A stretch of 41,413 nucleotides of DNA. Origin: Microcaldota archaeon (GTDB lineage Archaea; Micrarchaeota; Micrarchaeia; Micrarchaeales; CABMGC01). The DNA is taken from NCBI GenBank assembly GCA_021796225.1, contig JAJYOL010000007.1, forward strand, positions 1 through 41,413. Direction: 5' to 3'. The notes below the pieces were generated by a model that was not told where the DNA came from, searched no databases, and saw nothing but the letters and a program-made list of their open reading frames with translations. The position numbers were made by a program, and so were the translations under genes. Below are positions 1-7,826 of the stretch, piece by piece (the stretch's first letter is position 1; each line of letters starts with the position of its first letter).

Positions 1-56
1 ATGGTTTCGTTCTCCTGGAAGGCGACTAAACCGTCTACAGGAGACGTACCTCTCAC
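1..56 (-). CDS. Partial CDS running off the left edge (N-terminus of a repeated gene)
   Basis: Reading outward on the minus strand, a GTG at 54-56 opens 18 codons giving MRGTSPVDGLVAFQENET before the window ends. The same peptide is encoded outward at the right edge. I do not recognise the family. The TATA element near 104-113 is roughly palindromic and lies about 50 bp upstream of the GTG, a plausible spacing for an archaeal promoter with a short leader. The single-base indel between the two copies falls upstream of this GTG, so the reading frame from GTG is preserved in both. An upstream in-frame ATG exists only in the right copy, which argues for GTG as the start. A multicopy gene such as a transposase or surface protein is possible, but nothing visible decides this. 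Confidence 0.4.
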   Translation of the reverse strand, partial: MRGTSPVDGLVAFQENET

Positions 57-126
57 TATATCAAAAAGAGAGAAGAGAGAAATAGAAGTCATTGAGCATT
101 AGGATTTATAATTTGTCAAGTTCCTA
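2..126 (+). repeat. Terminal inverted repeat, left copy
   Basis: Positions 2-126 match the reverse complement of 41290-41413 with one single-base difference, an extra base near position 75 inside a GA-rich run. Similarity stops abruptly after position 126. The repeat holds a TATA-like element (TTTATAATTT, about 104-113) pointing towards the GGPP synthase gene, and a 7-bp inverted pair TCTCCTG/CAGGAGA near the outer end. Because the copies differ, they are probably two real genomic copies and not a k-mer overlap from assembly. Confidence 0.9.
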
Positions 127-189
127 TATGTATCGGGTGGCGCATTCAAACTGCATGCGTTATCCTTTTTATTCGGATTGGGTTTGAAA

Positions 190-1068
190 ATGAGCAAGGT
201 AAAAACTACTCTTCCAAGGCTTCCTGCGCGCGTGGAATCGTCGCTTGCCGCGGTAACAAACAGGATAAGTTCAATAACCGAAAAGGATTTCGGCGAGCAC
301 GTGCTTTTCCATCCGTCGGTGCACATCCTAAAAAGACGCGGAAAATATCTTCGACCGGCACTGGTACTTCTGGGTGCGCATGCGATCGGGGAAGATCCGG
401 CACGGTTTGTGGATCTTGCAATTGCTGCCGAACTGTTTCACGTTTCTTCTCTTATACACGACGACATAATAGACGGGGACAAGACGAGAAGGGGCGTAAA
501 GGCCGTGCATGTAAAATACGGAACGGAATCGGCGATACTCGCCGGGGATGCGCTTATAGCAAAGGCCATCGGCATGTCTGCTGATTACGGCAAGGACGTG
601 CTCCGTTCGATGTCAAAGGCCGCAATGGACATGTGTGCCGGAGAAGCCCTGGATTCGCATTACCAGAAAAGGGGCAAGGTTCCTACGGTATCCGAATACA
701 CCCGTCTTGCAAAGCTGAAAAGCGCATCGCTCATATCTACCTGTTGCAGCATAGCGGCCATATACCATGAAGACAAATCCGCCAAAAATCTCGGCGTCTT
801 CGGCGAAAATATGGGTATCGCTTTCCAGATGCGCGACGATATCTTAGACTATGGCAGTGAAACCGGCGTTTTCGGACGCGGAAAGAAAGTAAGGTTTCAT
901 CCCAATATCGTTTCATCCATACTCAACGACGCAGGCATATCGGGCTCCGATGCCGTGTCGAGGGCAAAAGCACTAAATAACGACATCATAAACACGGCCG
1001 TATCCGCAATAAAGGATAGAAAGACGTTTGCAATGCTTTCGTCAATGGCGGAGAAAATAAGGGTGTAA
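190..1068 (+). CDS. Geranylgeranyl diphosphate synthase (trans-polyprenyl synthase)
   Basis: This 292-aa cytosolic enzyme belongs to the polyprenyl synthetase family, which condenses IPP with allylic diphosphates to make the C20 precursor of archaeal lipids and of quinone side chains. The first Asp-rich motif is DDIID (91-95), preceded by LIH. The second is DDILD (216-220). The region after the second motif (YGSETGVFGRGKK) is shorter than usual and lacks the normal G-D and K-x-x-G-x-D features, so this end of the active site is divergent. The ATG at 190 was chosen over an in-frame TTG at 178. It converges with the quinone-type cluster (ubiE, ubiA) on the other strand, only 3 bp away, and a TATA element in the terminal repeat lies about 80 bp upstream. 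Chain length (C15, C20 or longer) cannot be told by eye. Confidence 0.88.
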   Translation: MSKVKTTLPRLPARVESSLAAVTNRISSITEKDFGEHVLFHPSVHILKRRGKYLRPALVLLGAHAIGEDPARFVDLAIAAELFHVSSLIHDDIIDGDKTRRGVKAVHVKYGTESAILAGDALIAKAIGMSADYGKDVLRSMSKAAMDMCAGEALDSHYQKRGKVPTVSEYTRLAKLKSASLISTCCSIAAIYHEDKSAKNLGVFGENMGIAFQMRDDILDYGSETGVFGRGKKVRFHPNIVSSILNDAGISGSDAVSRAKALNNDIINTAVSAIKDRKTFAMLSSMAEKIRV

Positions 1069-1071
1069 CGG

Positions 1072-1764
1072 TCACTTATTGCCCGTTACCATGAAGCATA
1101 CTCCGGATTCGAGATTTTTGATCCTTACGTTTCTAAATCCTTCGTCTTTGATGATTTTCATAAGCTTTTTTTTGTCAAAGGCCATAATGCTGCTGTAAAG
1201 CCATGTGTATGCCTTGCGGTTTATCCTGTACGCTATCATATGCATAATCACTCCGAAATAAAACCTGAAGAGCATGCGTTGCAGGGCATCGTCCGGTTTG
1301 GCCATGTCAATAAGTACGAATTTCCCGTTGGTTTTCATTACCCTTTTCAGTTCTTTTGAAAACTCCTCCACGCTGTCAAAATTTCTTAATGCGAATGCTG
1401 ATGTCACTACATCGAATGAACCGTCACCGAAAGGCATCGACAGCGCATTCCCCTTCATCAATGCAACATTGGTGAATCCGTTAGAAGCAACTTTTTCACG
1501 TGCCCTGTTCAACATGCGCGAATTCATGTCTATGCCCGTTATATCGACGAGCTTTCCCGCCTTTTTGGTCTGCCATGCGACTTCTATTGCAAGATCGCCC
1601 GTGCCGGTTCCTACGTCAAGAATCTTGTAATTTTTTTTACTGAGCAATGCTTCAGAAGCGGCTCTCTTTCTCCATAATATGTCTACGCCTAAGCTGTATG
1701 CATGGTTTGCCAAATCATACACTCCCGATATTTCGGAAAATATCGATTCAATTTTTTTACTCAT
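1072..1764 (-). CDS. ubiE: UbiE/MenG-type SAM-dependent C-methyltransferase
   Basis: This 230-aa class I methyltransferase has the SAM-binding motif ILDVGTGTGDLA (48-59), an acidic strand-2 end (GIDMN), and the family-typical stretch MPFGDGSFDVVTSAFALRNF. It opens with SIFSEISGVYDLANHAYSLG, like the UbiE/MenG start (F..IA..YD..N...S.G). UbiE/MenG enzymes methylate the ring of demethylmenaquinone or a ubiquinone precursor at the last steps of quinone synthesis. It is the third gene of a minus-strand run after a UbiA prenyltransferase and a CPBP protease, with 8 bp to the latter. That context supports a quinone role, but no other men genes are in the window. Confidence 0.85.
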   Translation of the reverse strand: MSKKIESIFSEISGVYDLANHAYSLGVDILWRKRAASEALLSKKNYKILDVGTGTGDLAIEVAWQTKKAGKLVDITGIDMNSRMLNRAREKVASNGFTNVALMKGNALSMPFGDGSFDVVTSAFALRNFDSVEEFSKELKRVMKTNGKFVLIDMAKPDDALQRMLFRFYFGVIMHMIAYRINRKAYTWLYSSIMAFDKKKLMKIIKDEGFRNVRIKNLESGVCFMVTGNK

Positions 1765-1772
1765 TCAATCAT

Positions 1773-2399
1773 TTATATCGATATAACGGGAAGGAATAAT
1801 ATTATTGCCTCTATCCATGCTATGTGTGAAATCGCGGAAGCGACGATTCCGTACTTCTGCGCTATCAGGCTGTTCACGAGTCCTACAAAAAACGCCGCAA
1901 GGGCAAGTATCGGATTAAGCGTGGTAAGATGTATACATGCGTAGTAAGCGGTCGAAGCAATCCACGGACGCGAGCGGAACATGCGCGTGTTTTTCTCCGC
2001 AATTCCTTGTATACCGCCTCTCCAGTATATTTCTTCCGCGATGCCGATGAATGCCAGAAGTATGAAAATCACCATCTTGCCGCTTTCCGCGTAAATCATG
2101 CGATATATGTCCGTCACGTATGCGCCGTTTCCGGTGAATAATGCCAGATGGTATCCGATTAGGAATATTGCATACAATACTGCCGCACCTAACGTTCCTG
2201 CGATTGCGGTTTTTTTCCACGTGCTCTTTCTGAATGGAACATATTTTCTGAATCGCAGCAGGCTGAAGGATATCAAAAGAAGCTCCGAAAGTGCCATTGC
2301 ATATATGAAATACTTGCTGAAAACTATGAATGTGAGCGGCCAGAGGAGAAGGGGCAGCAGCAGATAGACGTACATTTCCGTGTTTTTCCTAAATTTCAT
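1773..2399 (-). CDS. CPBP-family intramembrane metalloprotease
   Basis: This 208-aa membrane protein has about six hydrophobic segments and the CPBP (CAAX protease/bacteriocin processing) signature AEEIYWRGGI (121-130), giving the EExxxR catalytic motif. His-containing segments further on (YACIHL near 157, SHIAWI near 193) match the other metal-binding helices. In eukaryotes the family trims prenylated proteins. In prokaryotes substrates are mostly unknown. It sits between ubiA and ubiE with 9 and 8 bp gaps, so it is almost certainly co-transcribed with them. Why a protease would be in a prenyl/quinone cluster is not clear. Confidence 0.85.
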   Translation of the reverse strand: MKFRKNTEMYVYLLLPLLLWPLTFIVFSKYFIYAMALSELLLISFSLLRFRKYVPFRKSTWKKTAIAGTLGAAVLYAIFLIGYHLALFTGNGAYVTDIYRMIYAESGKMVIFILLAFIGIAEEIYWRGGIQGIAEKNTRMFRSRPWIASTAYYACIHLTTLNPILALAAFFVGLVNSLIAQKYGIVASAISHIAWIEAIILFLPVISI

Positions 2400-2408
2400 G
2401 TTATTCCT

Positions 2409-3311
2409 CTATAAATTTACGATGGCCGTGATATACGATAGTGCAAGTACCAATAAAAATACCATCGAAGAAAGAGCCCACAGTTTCATCGTTCTTTCAT
2501 ACGAATGCGCGCTTTTGTAATCTCTTATCCCTATATACACTTTGTAACTCACGGGCAGCATGAAGAGCAGCAGCAACATTCGTAACGGTGCAAAACCGGA
2601 AGACACCGCATACACTGCCAACAGGTAGACGAGTGCCTGTGAAAAAAGGAAGACGCGTGAGATTTTTTTATCGCTCAAAAACAACGTGGACATGCTTTTT
2701 CTGCCGAATTTCTTATCTATCTTTCTATCCGGCATTTCGTTTACCAAAAGGGAAACGCCGCCGAAGAGCCCTCCGACTATCAATACGGGAAGCGCATTTG
2801 GCAGTTTCCACGGAGAACCCATTGTTACGATAAAAGAGCCGATGCCAGCCATCAGGAATGCTGCCATTACGGAAAGTTCCGCAATGAACGGTATCCTTGT
2901 TATGTAATTTGCATAAAACAGCGTGATCACGCCGCCAACTATTACCAACGGGATTATCAGCGGGATGTAGAATGAAAGGTATGCGCCTATTGCAATTGCA
3001 GCCGTCGCACATATTGCCGCCATGAAAAGAAGTGATTTTGCGCTTATTTTCTTCTTTGCAACTATTGCGCTTCCACCGCTGAATCTTGTTTTTACGGTTT
3101 CCTTGTCTATGCCGGATTTGTAATCAAAATAGTCATCGACGAGGTTCGCGCACATCTGTACCATGCACACGCCCAAAATTGCCAGAATGCCGAAACCGAG
3201 ATTGCTTCCGCCGTAAAAAATTGCGGCTGAAACTCCAAGGAACGCATTAAGCAAACCGAGCATTACCGAAGGCTCAACGAGTTCCATCAAATGATATCTG
3301 TTGAATGTCAT
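2409..3311 (-). CDS. UbiA-family prenyltransferase, MenA-like
   Basis: This 300-aa integral membrane enzyme has about eight to nine membrane segments and the two Asp-rich motifs of the UbiA family: NLVDDYFDYKSGID (56-69) and NEMPDRKIDKKFGRKSM (about 191-207). The first, followed by FSGGSAIV, resembles MenA (1,4-dihydroxy-2-naphthoate prenyltransferase) more than the archaeal lipid enzyme DGGGP synthase. Downstream ubiE and the nearby GGPP synthase fit attachment of a C20 or longer tail to a naphthoquinone-type ring, which is inference. The ATG at 3311 lies only 23 bp after the 3' end of tRNA-Thr on the same strand, with no room for a separate promoter, so the mRNA probably arises by tRNA processing of a shared transcript. 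Confidence 0.82.
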   Translation of the reverse strand: MTFNRYHLMELVEPSVMLGLLNAFLGVSAAIFYGGSNLGFGILAILGVCMVQMCANLVDDYFDYKSGIDKETVKTRFSGGSAIVAKKKISAKSLLFMAAICATAAIAIGAYLSFYIPLIIPLVIVGGVITLFYANYITRIPFIAELSVMAAFLMAGIGSFIVTMGSPWKLPNALPVLIVGGLFGGVSLLVNEMPDRKIDKKFGRKSMSTLFLSDKKISRVFLFSQALVYLLAVYAVSSGFAPLRMLLLLFMLPVSYKVYIGIRDYKSAHSYERTMKLWALSSMVFLLVLALSYITAIVNL

Positions 3312-3334
3312 GGCTATTACGATTCCGGAACAGT

Positions 3335-3430
3335 AGCCTCCGCCGAGGATTGAACTCGGGACCTTGTGCTATATGGGTGCGGAAACCCGCAGCATACCAT
3401 GCACACGCTCTACCACTGAGCTACAGAGGC
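3335..3430 (-). tRNA. tRNA-Thr (GGT) with a canonical-position intron of about 24 nt
   Basis: Read on the minus strand, the acceptor GCCTCTG pairs with CGGAGGC, the D-arm is GCTC...GAGC, the anticodon stem is TGTGC/GCACA and the T-arm is CCGAG TTCAATC CTCGG. The segment inside the anticodon stem is 31 nt. Removing 24 nt after position 37 leaves a 7-nt loop with anticodon GGT (Thr). The intron itself can fold (TGCGGG/CCCGCA-like). The discriminator base is T, as expected for archaeal tRNA-Thr. CCA is not encoded. Confidence 0.93.
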
Positions 3431-3445
3431 ACAAGAATGCTTGTA

Positions 3446-3462
3446 TTTTTAAAATATTTAAA
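3446..3462 (-). promoter_or_regulatory. TATA-box promoter of tRNA-Thr
   Basis: On the minus strand a long A/T element (TTTAAATATTTTAAAAATA) lies about 16-32 bp before the tRNA 5' end, the normal archaeal TATA position. It sits in the 53-bp spacer between the two tRNA genes. Confidence 0.55.
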
Positions 3463-3483
3463 CGCTATGCACGTGTTTGAATT

Positions 3484-3589
3484 TGCAGGGGGAGAGATTT
3501 GAACTCCCGAAGGCGATAAGCCACAGGATCTTAAGTCCTGCGCATTTTTCTGTGGCCGTTAAAGCCAGACCAGGCTCTGCCACCCCTGC
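3484..3589 (-). tRNA. tRNA-Leu (TAA) with a non-canonical intron in the D-loop
   Basis: On the minus strand the acceptor is GCAGGGG/CCCCTGC with discriminator A. The anticodon stem-loop is CAGGA CTTAAGA TCCTG (anticodon TAA). There is a long variable arm (GGC...GCC) typical of class II tRNA-Leu and the T-arm GGGAG TTCAAAT CTCTC. The D-stem is GCA...TGC, but the D-loop after GAGCCTGGTC is enlarged by about 19 nt (approximately 3550-3568) that forms its own hairpin (TGGC TTTAAC GGCCA). Removing it gives a normal D-loop, so it is best read as an archaeal intron at a non-canonical site. The exact splice points are not fixed. It starts 27 bp after the PAC2 gene and has no clear TATA box, so may be co-transcribed with it. 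Confidence 0.9.
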
Positions 3590-3616
3590 AAGTTGTAAAC
3601 GCAACTCTTCACCGAG

Positions 3617-4351
3617 TCATGCATACATCGAAGGTCCTGCTGCTTCGGTCGCATTCGTATATGTGTCATGCGTTTCCTTCATCTTCTTCATCAGATCGCG
3701 TATTTTTGCTTCAACGACCTTCGATTCCTCTTCAAGATCCTTCAAGTCTATTGACATATCCATTATCTTGTTGAGTCCGCCTATTGCAAGTTCCGCATAC
3801 TTCGGATCCATTATCTGTGGATTTACCTCGACAAGAAGATCGAGCATCGGCACGTTCATCTGCGATGAATTTACCATGAGTATCGCGCTTATTCCGGCTA
3901 TTACGCCTTCGCTTATCGGCTTTATTCCCGCGCTGTTTGCCTTTTTGAGAAGCGCCGCGCTTTGCGTGGCTATGAATACGCCGTCTCCGGCCTTGGTAGA
4001 AGGCATACCGCTTATCGAGATAATTCTTGCTATCCCATATTTCTTAATGAACGAAAGAAGCTCCATGCTCAACGGATATATGAGTTCCGAAGGGATTGTG
4101 AATTCCGAAAGAACCACTATGAGTTTTGTCTTCTTGTCCATGTAAAGCCTTGCAGGATACATCGGAACACCGCCGTGTATTGCCGCGATAGGCGGAAACT
4201 GCTCGCTTTCTATGTGTCCTACGTATTCCATCTCCAATTTTTCTATTATGTAACTGCCTGCCATTGCGCCGACAAGTCCCGCTCCGGGAAAGGCTTCTAT
4301 CATGCTGTATCCTTTCAGATTAAGCTCTTTGAACAGCTTTATGCTTATCAT
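3617..4351 (-). CDS. PAC2-family protein (proteasome assembly chaperone-like)
   Basis: This 244-aa soluble protein has the PAC2 / COG2047-type opening, MIEAFPGAGLVGAMAGSYII, followed by HIESEQFPPIAAIHGGVP and SEFTIPSELIYPLS, all hallmarks of the archaeal PAC2 family. The C-terminal 50 residues are a charged helix likely to coil (DLKDLEEESKVVEAKIRDLMKKMKE). Eukaryotic relatives help assemble 20S proteasomes. The archaeal role is less certain. It is transcribed from a TATA-like element (TTTAATACTTATT on the minus strand, near 4375-4390) and runs into tRNA-Leu 27 bp downstream. Confidence 0.85.
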   Translation of the reverse strand: MISIKLFKELNLKGYSMIEAFPGAGLVGAMAGSYIIEKLEMEYVGHIESEQFPPIAAIHGGVPMYPARLYMDKKTKLIVVLSEFTIPSELIYPLSMELLSFIKKYGIARIISISGMPSTKAGDGVFIATQSAALLKKANSAGIKPISEGVIAGISAILMVNSSQMNVPMLDLLVEVNPQIMDPKYAELAIGGLNKIMDMSIDLKDLEEESKVVEAKIRDLMKKMKETHDTYTNATEAAGPSMYA

Positions 4352-4489
4352 AAAACAACCAATTAGATATTGGCAATAAGTATTAAATGCCTTTCAGATG
4401 CGCATGCGTATTCTCACTGTCCACGTGACATTTTACTGCCATGTATCAAAATTACAATTTATCCTAAATATTTGGTAAAAAAGCCTCTG

Positions 4490-4500
4490 CTTTAAATAAG
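4490..4500 (+). promoter_or_regulatory. Putative TATA box for the Lrp-like regulator
   Basis: CTTTAAATAAG lies about 40-50 bp upstream of the ATG at 4539, giving a leader of roughly 20 nt. It is one of the few good TATA matches in the 187-bp gap between the divergent PAC2 and regulator genes. Confidence 0.45.
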
Positions 4501-4538
4501 AGAAAATTCACTTTACTCCTTGTCAAATAGGTGCCAGA

Positions 4539-5678
4539 ATGAGTAAACATACCCCTACTGCGAAGTCTGAGCCTGAAATGCATGTGGAAGATGAGATGCG
4601 CGACAGAGTCTTGTCCGAATTGAGCATGGATTCAAGACAGAGCCTCGCATCAACGGCAGAAAAGATAGGGATAAGCAAGACCGCGGCATTTAACATACTT
4701 AACGAAATGGTAAACAGCGGAGACATACGCTTCGTTCCCGAACTCAACGTGGAGGAATTGTGGAAGCACGAATTGCTTCATACGACGAAATGGATGCAGA
4801 AGAGGGAATTCAGGAAGCTGAATATACATGAAATAGGATTCAGCGAATACGTATGCATGGTCAAATTTAACGGCAAGAAGCCATCGGAGGAAACGATTGC
4901 AAATGCAGCAAAGAAATCCTACATGCCGCAGAACATATCGATGCTCTACGGAAAGTATGATCTTTTCATGTACGTAATAGCGAGAAATGCCGCCGAAGTT
5001 TCATTCTTCGTAAATTCTTTTTCCAAGTCCCTTGACGGATACAAAATGGAAATAAGCATAAGGAACATACGCAAAACGTACGGGTTCTTCCCGGTGCGCG
5101 ATGCGTTCATCTCTGAATTGAAGCTCCCTGAGAAATACAAGAAACTGCTGCTTATACTGAATGAAAATTCCCGGTGCCATCTGTCACAGATGGCGGGCGA
5201 CATAGACAAGAATACCATAACCTACATGTACAAGGCGCTTCTCGATTATGGGATAATACGCAGGTCTACCGTGGTCATGAAAAAGCCGGAGAACAGCATT
5301 ATCGGATTGATAACGTATAGGATAGTGGACCAGAACCTGTTCAACAGGAATAAGGCAAAATGGCTGAATCACCTTGTTAACACCAACACTGGAAAGAACG
5401 CGGCATATCTTTTCATGGCCGATACTTACGAGCCTTACGGCGGCATCGTGCTGGTAACAGCAAAGAATTCTTCGGCGATAGAATCCGTCAGGGATTCCCT
5501 CGCATCCATGCGCATAGGGATAGAGATCGAAAGCCAGATACTGACAAAATCGATATTGGGAGAGCTCGGATTTAGAAATTTCGACGTGAGACAGAGCCAC
5601 CAATACGGGGTCTTGCAGACCGACGGTCTTGTTCCGCGCAGCGAAAGGATTTCCGAGAATGCACGAACGCGTTACTAA
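4539..5678 (+). CDS. Lrp/AsnC-like transcriptional regulator with two winged-helix domains
   Basis: This 379-aa soluble protein has an N-terminal helix-turn-helix (about 20-65: RQSLASTAEKIGISKTAAFN) followed by a region resembling the Lrp ligand-binding fold (YVCMVKFNGKKP...MYVIARNAAEVSFFVNSF). A second helix-turn-helix (about 205-250: CHLSQMAGDIDKNTITYMYK) leads into a second similar alpha/beta half (LFMADTYEPYGGIVLVTAK). It therefore reads as a tandem duplication of an Lrp/AsnC unit, longer than the usual 150 aa. Targets are unknown. Its 3' end overlaps that of dph2, which is convergent, by 4 bp. Confidence 0.75.
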   Translation: MSKHTPTAKSEPEMHVEDEMRDRVLSELSMDSRQSLASTAEKIGISKTAAFNILNEMVNSGDIRFVPELNVEELWKHELLHTTKWMQKREFRKLNIHEIGFSEYVCMVKFNGKKPSEETIANAAKKSYMPQNISMLYGKYDLFMYVIARNAAEVSFFVNSFSKSLDGYKMEISIRNIRKTYGFFPVRDAFISELKLPEKYKKLLLILNENSRCHLSQMAGDIDKNTITYMYKALLDYGIIRRSTVVMKKPENSIIGLITYRIVDQNLFNRNKAKWLNHLVNTNTGKNAAYLFMADTYEPYGGIVLVTAKNSSAIESVRDSLASMRIGIEIESQILTKSILGELGFRNFDVRQSHQYGVLQTDGLVPRSERISENARTRY

Positions 5679-6604
5679 TCATGTGCCGCATGCTCCGAAA
5701 GTTCATCCTTTATTTTCAGAACGTCCATAAGTTCGTTCGCGCTCAGGAGCGGTTTTCTCGTCCTTTCGGTATCGTCTATGCCTATTCTGGGGCAAGCGGT
5801 ATTTACGAAAGCATCGAATTCCATCATGTTGTTGATCGATTCGAAATCGAAGGTATTTGAAACAAGTATTCCCGCACTCAATCCTTTTTCTTCTATCCTT
5901 GCCTTCAGTATATCGGCAAGTGCACGGTTATGTTGCCCGTTTTTCGTGCTGAGCAGTATGCCGAATCTTCGCGCTTCGACTGAACGCAGTATTTTTGCCC
6001 TTCTCTTTTTTGCATACTCTGCCCTGTATTTGTCGAATCTTTCTATGACTCCCTGGAAGGGTTCTATTACAAAGAAAGGCACGGTAGTGGCAAGAACTGC
6101 ACCTAGCGGATGAAACATCCCTCCTCCGAAATATACTATCGCATCGACCTTTCCGTTTATCGTAGCAGCGCTGCCGATGTCGCATCCGAGTATCTGGCCG
6201 TCTTTTTTTGCGAATCCGTAAGGCCTTCCTATGACGACTTCTTTTCCGTTTTTCACGTAAAATTCCTTTATCGAATCAAGTTGGTGTATGTGCTGTATGG
6301 TGGTCACTATCCCTATTTTTTTGTATTCCTTGACGTGTTCGAGGGATTCCTGCAAAAGGGTAAGTGGCGCGTCAATCTTATACTCGACATACTCGACATT
6401 GAAATCCACATGGTGGAATTCGGCGTGCCCGAAGTGAATGAGCTTGTCCACCTTCAGATTCCTGGCTTCGTCAAGTGCAAGGTCGCACGCTCCGAATGTG
6501 GGAGATGCCGATATGAAAACTTCGTTTCCTTCCCGTTCAAGTTTTTTTGCGTGTTCCAATGCCTTTTGTTTCAGCCCTTCAGGGAATTGTAATAGTATCT
6601 TCAT
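5675..6604 (-). CDS. dph2: Diphthamide synthesis protein Dph2
   Basis: This is a 309-aa homologue of archaeal Dph2, the 4Fe-4S enzyme that cleaves SAM to transfer a 3-amino-3-carboxypropyl group to a histidine of elongation factor 2, the first step of diphthamide synthesis. The three cluster-binding cysteines are present in the right order: C40 (FGACD), C141 (ILGCDIG) and C271 (NTACPRIG). Other family blocks such as YFGGGMFHPLGA and IEPFQG are intact. It follows the IPP isomerase gene by 22 bp on the same strand and probably shares its transcript. An EF-2 gene is not in this window. Confidence 0.93.
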   Translation of the reverse strand: MKILLQFPEGLKQKALEHAKKLEREGNEVFISASPTFGACDLALDEARNLKVDKLIHFGHAEFHHVDFNVEYVEYKIDAPLTLLQESLEHVKEYKKIGIVTTIQHIHQLDSIKEFYVKNGKEVVIGRPYGFAKKDGQILGCDIGSAATINGKVDAIVYFGGGMFHPLGAVLATTVPFFVIEPFQGVIERFDKYRAEYAKKRRAKILRSVEARRFGILLSTKNGQHNRALADILKARIEEKGLSAGILVSNTFDFESINNMMEFDAFVNTACPRIGIDDTERTRKPLLSANELMDVLKIKDELSEHAAHD

Positions 6605-6626
6605 GTTGCTACAGCCTTGTCTGAGA

Positions 6627-7715
6627 TTATTTCTGTCCTATGCGTTCCTTTAGCTCTCCGGTCAGTATGTATTTTGACTGCCTCAGCTCTTCAATATTTC
6701 TGCATCCGGTCAGAAACATCGCTGTTTTAAGTCCGAATTCAAATTCATTCAATTTCTTTACTACTTCATCGCTCGATATAGTCGCGGCTCTCAGGAGAGG
6801 CCATGCTGTTGCCGTAAGCGTTGCGCCCATCGCTATCGATTTTGCAATGTCAAGCCCCGTTCTTATGCCCCCGGAAGACACTACCGGCAGGCCGACGGCT
6901 TTCCGTACATCATAAAGAGCTTCGGCAGTGGGTATTCCCCAGTCCCAGAACAGTTCGCCCATCTTTTCTTTGGTTTCCATGCCCATGTCCTTCGCCCTGT
7001 AATATTCGACTGCAGCGTAACTGGTGCCGCCCATTCCTGCGACTTCTATCGCTTTCACTCCGGACGATTCCAGTTCTTTTGAAACATTTCCCGAAATTCC
7101 GAATCCGACTTCTTTGGCGACTATCGGGATTTTCAGCTCTTTTGCGAATTCGCGTATGCGCGGTATTACATTTTTGTATTTCACGTCTCCTTCCGGCTGT
7201 ATTATTTCCTGTGCCGGATTGAGGTGAATGTAGAAAGCGTCCGCTTTAATCATGTCTATGAGATCGCGTGCCTCATCGAACGAGAATCCTCGTGAGAGTT
7301 GCGCACCGCCTATGTTTGATCCTATGAATATGTCGGGTCCCGCTTCCCTCGCAATGGAATACGTTTCCGCAAGAGACTTGTCGTACAAACCGGCCCTCTG
7401 GCTGCCGACTACCATTCCTGTTCCGAGTTCCTGCGCTGCCTTTGCAAGATTCTCGTTTATTCTTTTGGCAAGCTCCGCGCCTCCGGTCATTGCCCCTATC
7501 ATTATCGGAATGGAGAATTTGTGACCCAGAAAATCAACGGAAGTGTCTATTTCGTCAAAATCCATTTCCGGAAGCGAATCGTTGATAAGATGAACATTTT
7601 CGAAAAGCGTCCTTACGCGCTTTGCCTGAACCGGTTTTTCCAGGCATATGTTGATATGGTCTTCTTTTCTTTCCATAATTTCCCGGATTCTTTCCTTCTT
7701 GTCAGTATCTGGCAT
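6627..7715 (-). CDS. fni: Type 2 isopentenyl-diphosphate isomerase (FMN-dependent)
   Basis: This 362-aa cytosolic flavoenzyme interconverts IPP and DMAPP, feeding GGPP synthesis and hence ether lipids. It has the family N-terminus RKEDHINICLEKPV, the flavin and substrate regions PIMIGAMTGG, GSQRAGL, the signature HLNPAQEIIQPEGD, VAKEVGFGIS, and the phosphate-binding SSGGIRTGLDIAKSIAMGA. Length is normal for the family. A TATA-like element (CATATTTAAAAAC on the minus strand, near 7750-7762) sits about 40 bp upstream of the ATG. dph2 follows 22 bp downstream. It matches the lipid genes elsewhere in the window (GGPP synthase, Tes-like enzyme). Confidence 0.95.
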   Translation of the reverse strand: MPDTDKKERIREIMERKEDHINICLEKPVQAKRVRTLFENVHLINDSLPEMDFDEIDTSVDFLGHKFSIPIMIGAMTGGAELAKRINENLAKAAQELGTGMVVGSQRAGLYDKSLAETYSIAREAGPDIFIGSNIGGAQLSRGFSFDEARDLIDMIKADAFYIHLNPAQEIIQPEGDVKYKNVIPRIREFAKELKIPIVAKEVGFGISGNVSKELESSGVKAIEVAGMGGTSYAAVEYYRAKDMGMETKEKMGELFWDWGIPTAEALYDVRKAVGLPVVSSGGIRTGLDIAKSIAMGATLTATAWPLLRAATISSDEVVKKLNEFEFGLKTAMFLTGCRNIEELRQSKYILTGELKERIGQK

Positions 7716-7826
7716 TCACAGCACCAATAAGCTTTGTGTCGTCCTCGTTTTTAAATATGCACTTGCCATCAGGGCAGGGCGCTTCACTACGGAAAATCAG
7801 CATGCCGTGCGATGAAAATCGCAAAA

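Noticed and set aside
1-126. The end repeat as a simple assembly k-mer overlap.
   Set aside because: The two copies differ by one base in a GA-rich run, and such an overlap would be identical. Sequencing error could still explain it, so this is a weak rejection.
3477-4145. Open frame of 222 aa on the plus strand opposite the PAC2 gene.
   Set aside because: It overlaps tRNA-Leu and is the antisense of a well-supported gene, with a low-complexity Ser/Ile-rich translation.
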